64,000 nucleotides of DNA, taken from Couchioplanes azureus. Its GTDB lineage: Bacteria > Actinomycetota > Actinomycetes > Mycobacteriales > Micromonosporaceae. Under the pieces are notes generated by a model, which was not told the DNA's origin, ran no database searches, and saw nothing but the letters and a program-made list of their open reading frames with translations. How positions within the stretch are numbered: position 1 is the first letter of the stretch; each line of letters starts with the position of its first letter. Shown piece after piece: positions 63,121 to 64,000 of this stretch. Made by a program: the position numbers and the translations under genes. The stretch lies in NCBI RefSeq assembly GCF_014648355.1, contig NZ_BMQY01000012.1:141216-205215 (forward strand). The letters run 5' to 3'.

Positions 63121-63621
63121 TCAGTGCCAGGGCTCGGTAGTGAGTACGTCGACGACCATGATCGGTTCGTCGCCCAGGGCGGAAGTGGCCGACAGCGCGA
63201 GCGCCAGATCCAGCGCACCCCGGTAGTCGTTCGCGTGCCGCACCTGCGTCGATCGCTGACATCGCACGGCCAGCTGCAGCGGCCTGGCCGGATCCGACGG
63301 CGAGGCCGGGCAGCGCGGCCACTCGGCGATCACACGACCCCGGTGCACGACGGCGAGCTTCTCCAACAGCGACAGCGTGGTGTACCCCATGGGGACCGCC
63401 TTGTACGCTCCTCGCTCGTCGGACGTGGGACTGGCGCCCTCCGACGCGGGCCAGGCCCGGGTGAGGCGGCGGGAGGCCAACATCATCCGTTGGGTACGCC
63501 GGTCCGTGACGTCGAAGGGATCCAGGCCATCGCGGGGCCAGTCCGCGCACAGGTCGCTGGTGCGAGGCAGCACCGGCAACGGCTCGACCGCCCACGCTTC
63601 GGTAACCGGATCGGCATGCAC
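63121..63621 (-). CDS. Hypothetical protein, unrecognised
   Basis: Open frame ending at 63121; I place the start at GTG 63621, because sequence upstream in the frame is low-complexity and overlaps the IS701 relic. About 166 residues: VTEAWAVEPLPVLPRTSDLC, LDPFDVTDRRTQRMMLASRR, GAYKAVPMGYTTLSLLEKLA and ALDLALALSATSALGDEPIM. It looks like a globular cytosolic protein, but I cannot assign a family. No convincing Shine-Dalgarno precedes the GTG, so a 5' truncation by the IS is possible. Confidence 0.5.
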   Translation of the reverse strand: MHADPVTEAWAVEPLPVLPRTSDLCADWPRDGLDPFDVTDRRTQRMMLASRRLTRAWPASEGASPTSDERGAYKAVPMGYTTLSLLEKLAVVHRGRVIAEWPRCPASPSDPARPLQLAVRCQRSTQVRHANDYRGALDLALALSATSALGDEPIMVVDVLTTEPWH

Positions 63622-63679
63622 CAGATGATCATATTGGCTCCCCAACGCCGGCCGGCGGATACTGGGTGCCGGGTGGGAA

Positions 63680-63790
63680 GGACCGCCGTGCGCAGACGAT
63701 CCGTGACCGGTAGGCCAGGAACACGCCGATCCGGCAGTTCTCGATCGTGCTGGCGGTGCCCAAGTATTGCCGGGCCACACCCGCCGAACG
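63680..63790 (-). pseudogene. IS701-family transposase fragment
   Basis: The minus strand reads GVARQYLGTASTIENCRIGV then FLAYRSRIVCARRS. (G)VQRQY-S/T-GTAG-R/K-IENCQVGVFLAYAS is a strongly conserved stretch of IS701-type DDE transposases. Only ~35 residues remain, and the flanking frame has a stop upstream and unrelated sequence downstream. The rest of the element is not visible in the window. Confidence 0.6.
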
Positions 63791-64000
63791 GCCCGGCTAT
63801 CCGGCGAGTCCGATCTTTGGTTGAGCGCCTGCCGGATCGCCGGCAGGGCGAGGGTACGCGGCGCCAGGAGACAGCACGACCTGCTCGTCCGTTGTAATGA
63901 GCGCCTGCACCCCGACTCTCAGTGCCGTGGCGATCTGCCCGAGCGTGGACGCTCCTATGACCGGTCAAGAGGTTGACGGTGTGGTTTCGAGGCGTCGGTA
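63791..64000. other. Right edge, no gene recognised
   Basis: About 210 bases with only short shadow frames. It could contain further IS701 remnant or the end of a gene beyond the window. Confidence 0.35.

Overview
The window is high-GC DNA dominated by GTG/ATG starts with purine-rich Shine-Dalgarno sites. Its gene families point to a filamentous actinomycete: AfsR/SARP-type regulators, a Hanks-type kinase with an extracytoplasmic sensor, WXG100-like proteins beside a YbaB-like protein, an nSTAND-WD40 protein, I36-type secreted inhibitors, DUF4345, DUF389 and DUF6624. Micromonosporaceae is my best guess from overall feel; nothing in the sequence proves it. I recognised no rRNA, tRNA or CRISPR array.

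Layout. 1-9054: the 3' part of a BTAD/TPR regulator, two secreted proteins (one a chymotrypsin-fold protease), and a GT8 glycosyltransferase translationally coupled to a membrane nSTAND-WD40 protein. 9240-13491: a PhzF-like gene facing an HxlR regulator across a palindromic operator, then a tetR-carboxylesterase pair. 13492-17578: a double TM-GGDEF diguanylate cyclase, an NAD(P)-binding protein coupled to an internally deleted esterase, and an HD/GGDEF chimeric remnant. 17603-23812: catalase-like protein, DUF4345 protein, AraC regulator, a 1016-residue AfsR-like regulator and an I36 inhibitor with a strong terminator. 24044-33078: scattered single genes (SRPBCC, DUF389, alpha/beta hydrolase, DUF6624, Ser/Thr kinase, Cu/Zn SOD-like) separated by gene fragments. 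33255-37612: hairpin repeats, small membrane proteins, a WXG100/YbaB-like cassette and a lipoprotein. 37730-42737: hydrolase, EamA transporter, IS110 remnant, and an MFS exporter preceded by an apparent ribosome-mediated attenuator. 43377-47221: a secreted VWA-metzincin-Ig protein coupled to a lipoprotein. 47832-53783: a compact set that looks like a conflict or defence island (nucleosidase, multi-TM protein, HTH-macro protein, trypsin-like protease, small 2-TM protein). 53896-56547: a secreted protein and an ECF sigma factor fused to a TM and outer domain. 57285-61020: an operon of 5'-truncated P450, Baeyer-Villiger-type monooxygenase and MFS transporter. 61357-64000: second I36/crystallin-like inhibitor, DUF1152 protein, a hypothetical protein and an IS701 remnant.

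The strongest novelty candidates are the 47.8-53.8 kb island, whose two neighbouring proteins share a short motif at their adjoining termini; the leader-peptide attenuator of the MFS gene; the membrane-tethered sigma factor; and the duplicated diguanylate cyclase with an I-site in only one half. The window also holds about a dozen recognisable gene fragments (esterase, HD/GGDEF, FAD monooxygenase, APC transporter, ABC-2 permease, HAD, IS110, DUF4192, SpvB/TcB, MCP, P450, IS701), as expected for a fast-changing accessory or chromosome-arm region. All family assignments come from reading motifs by eye; no database search was possible.
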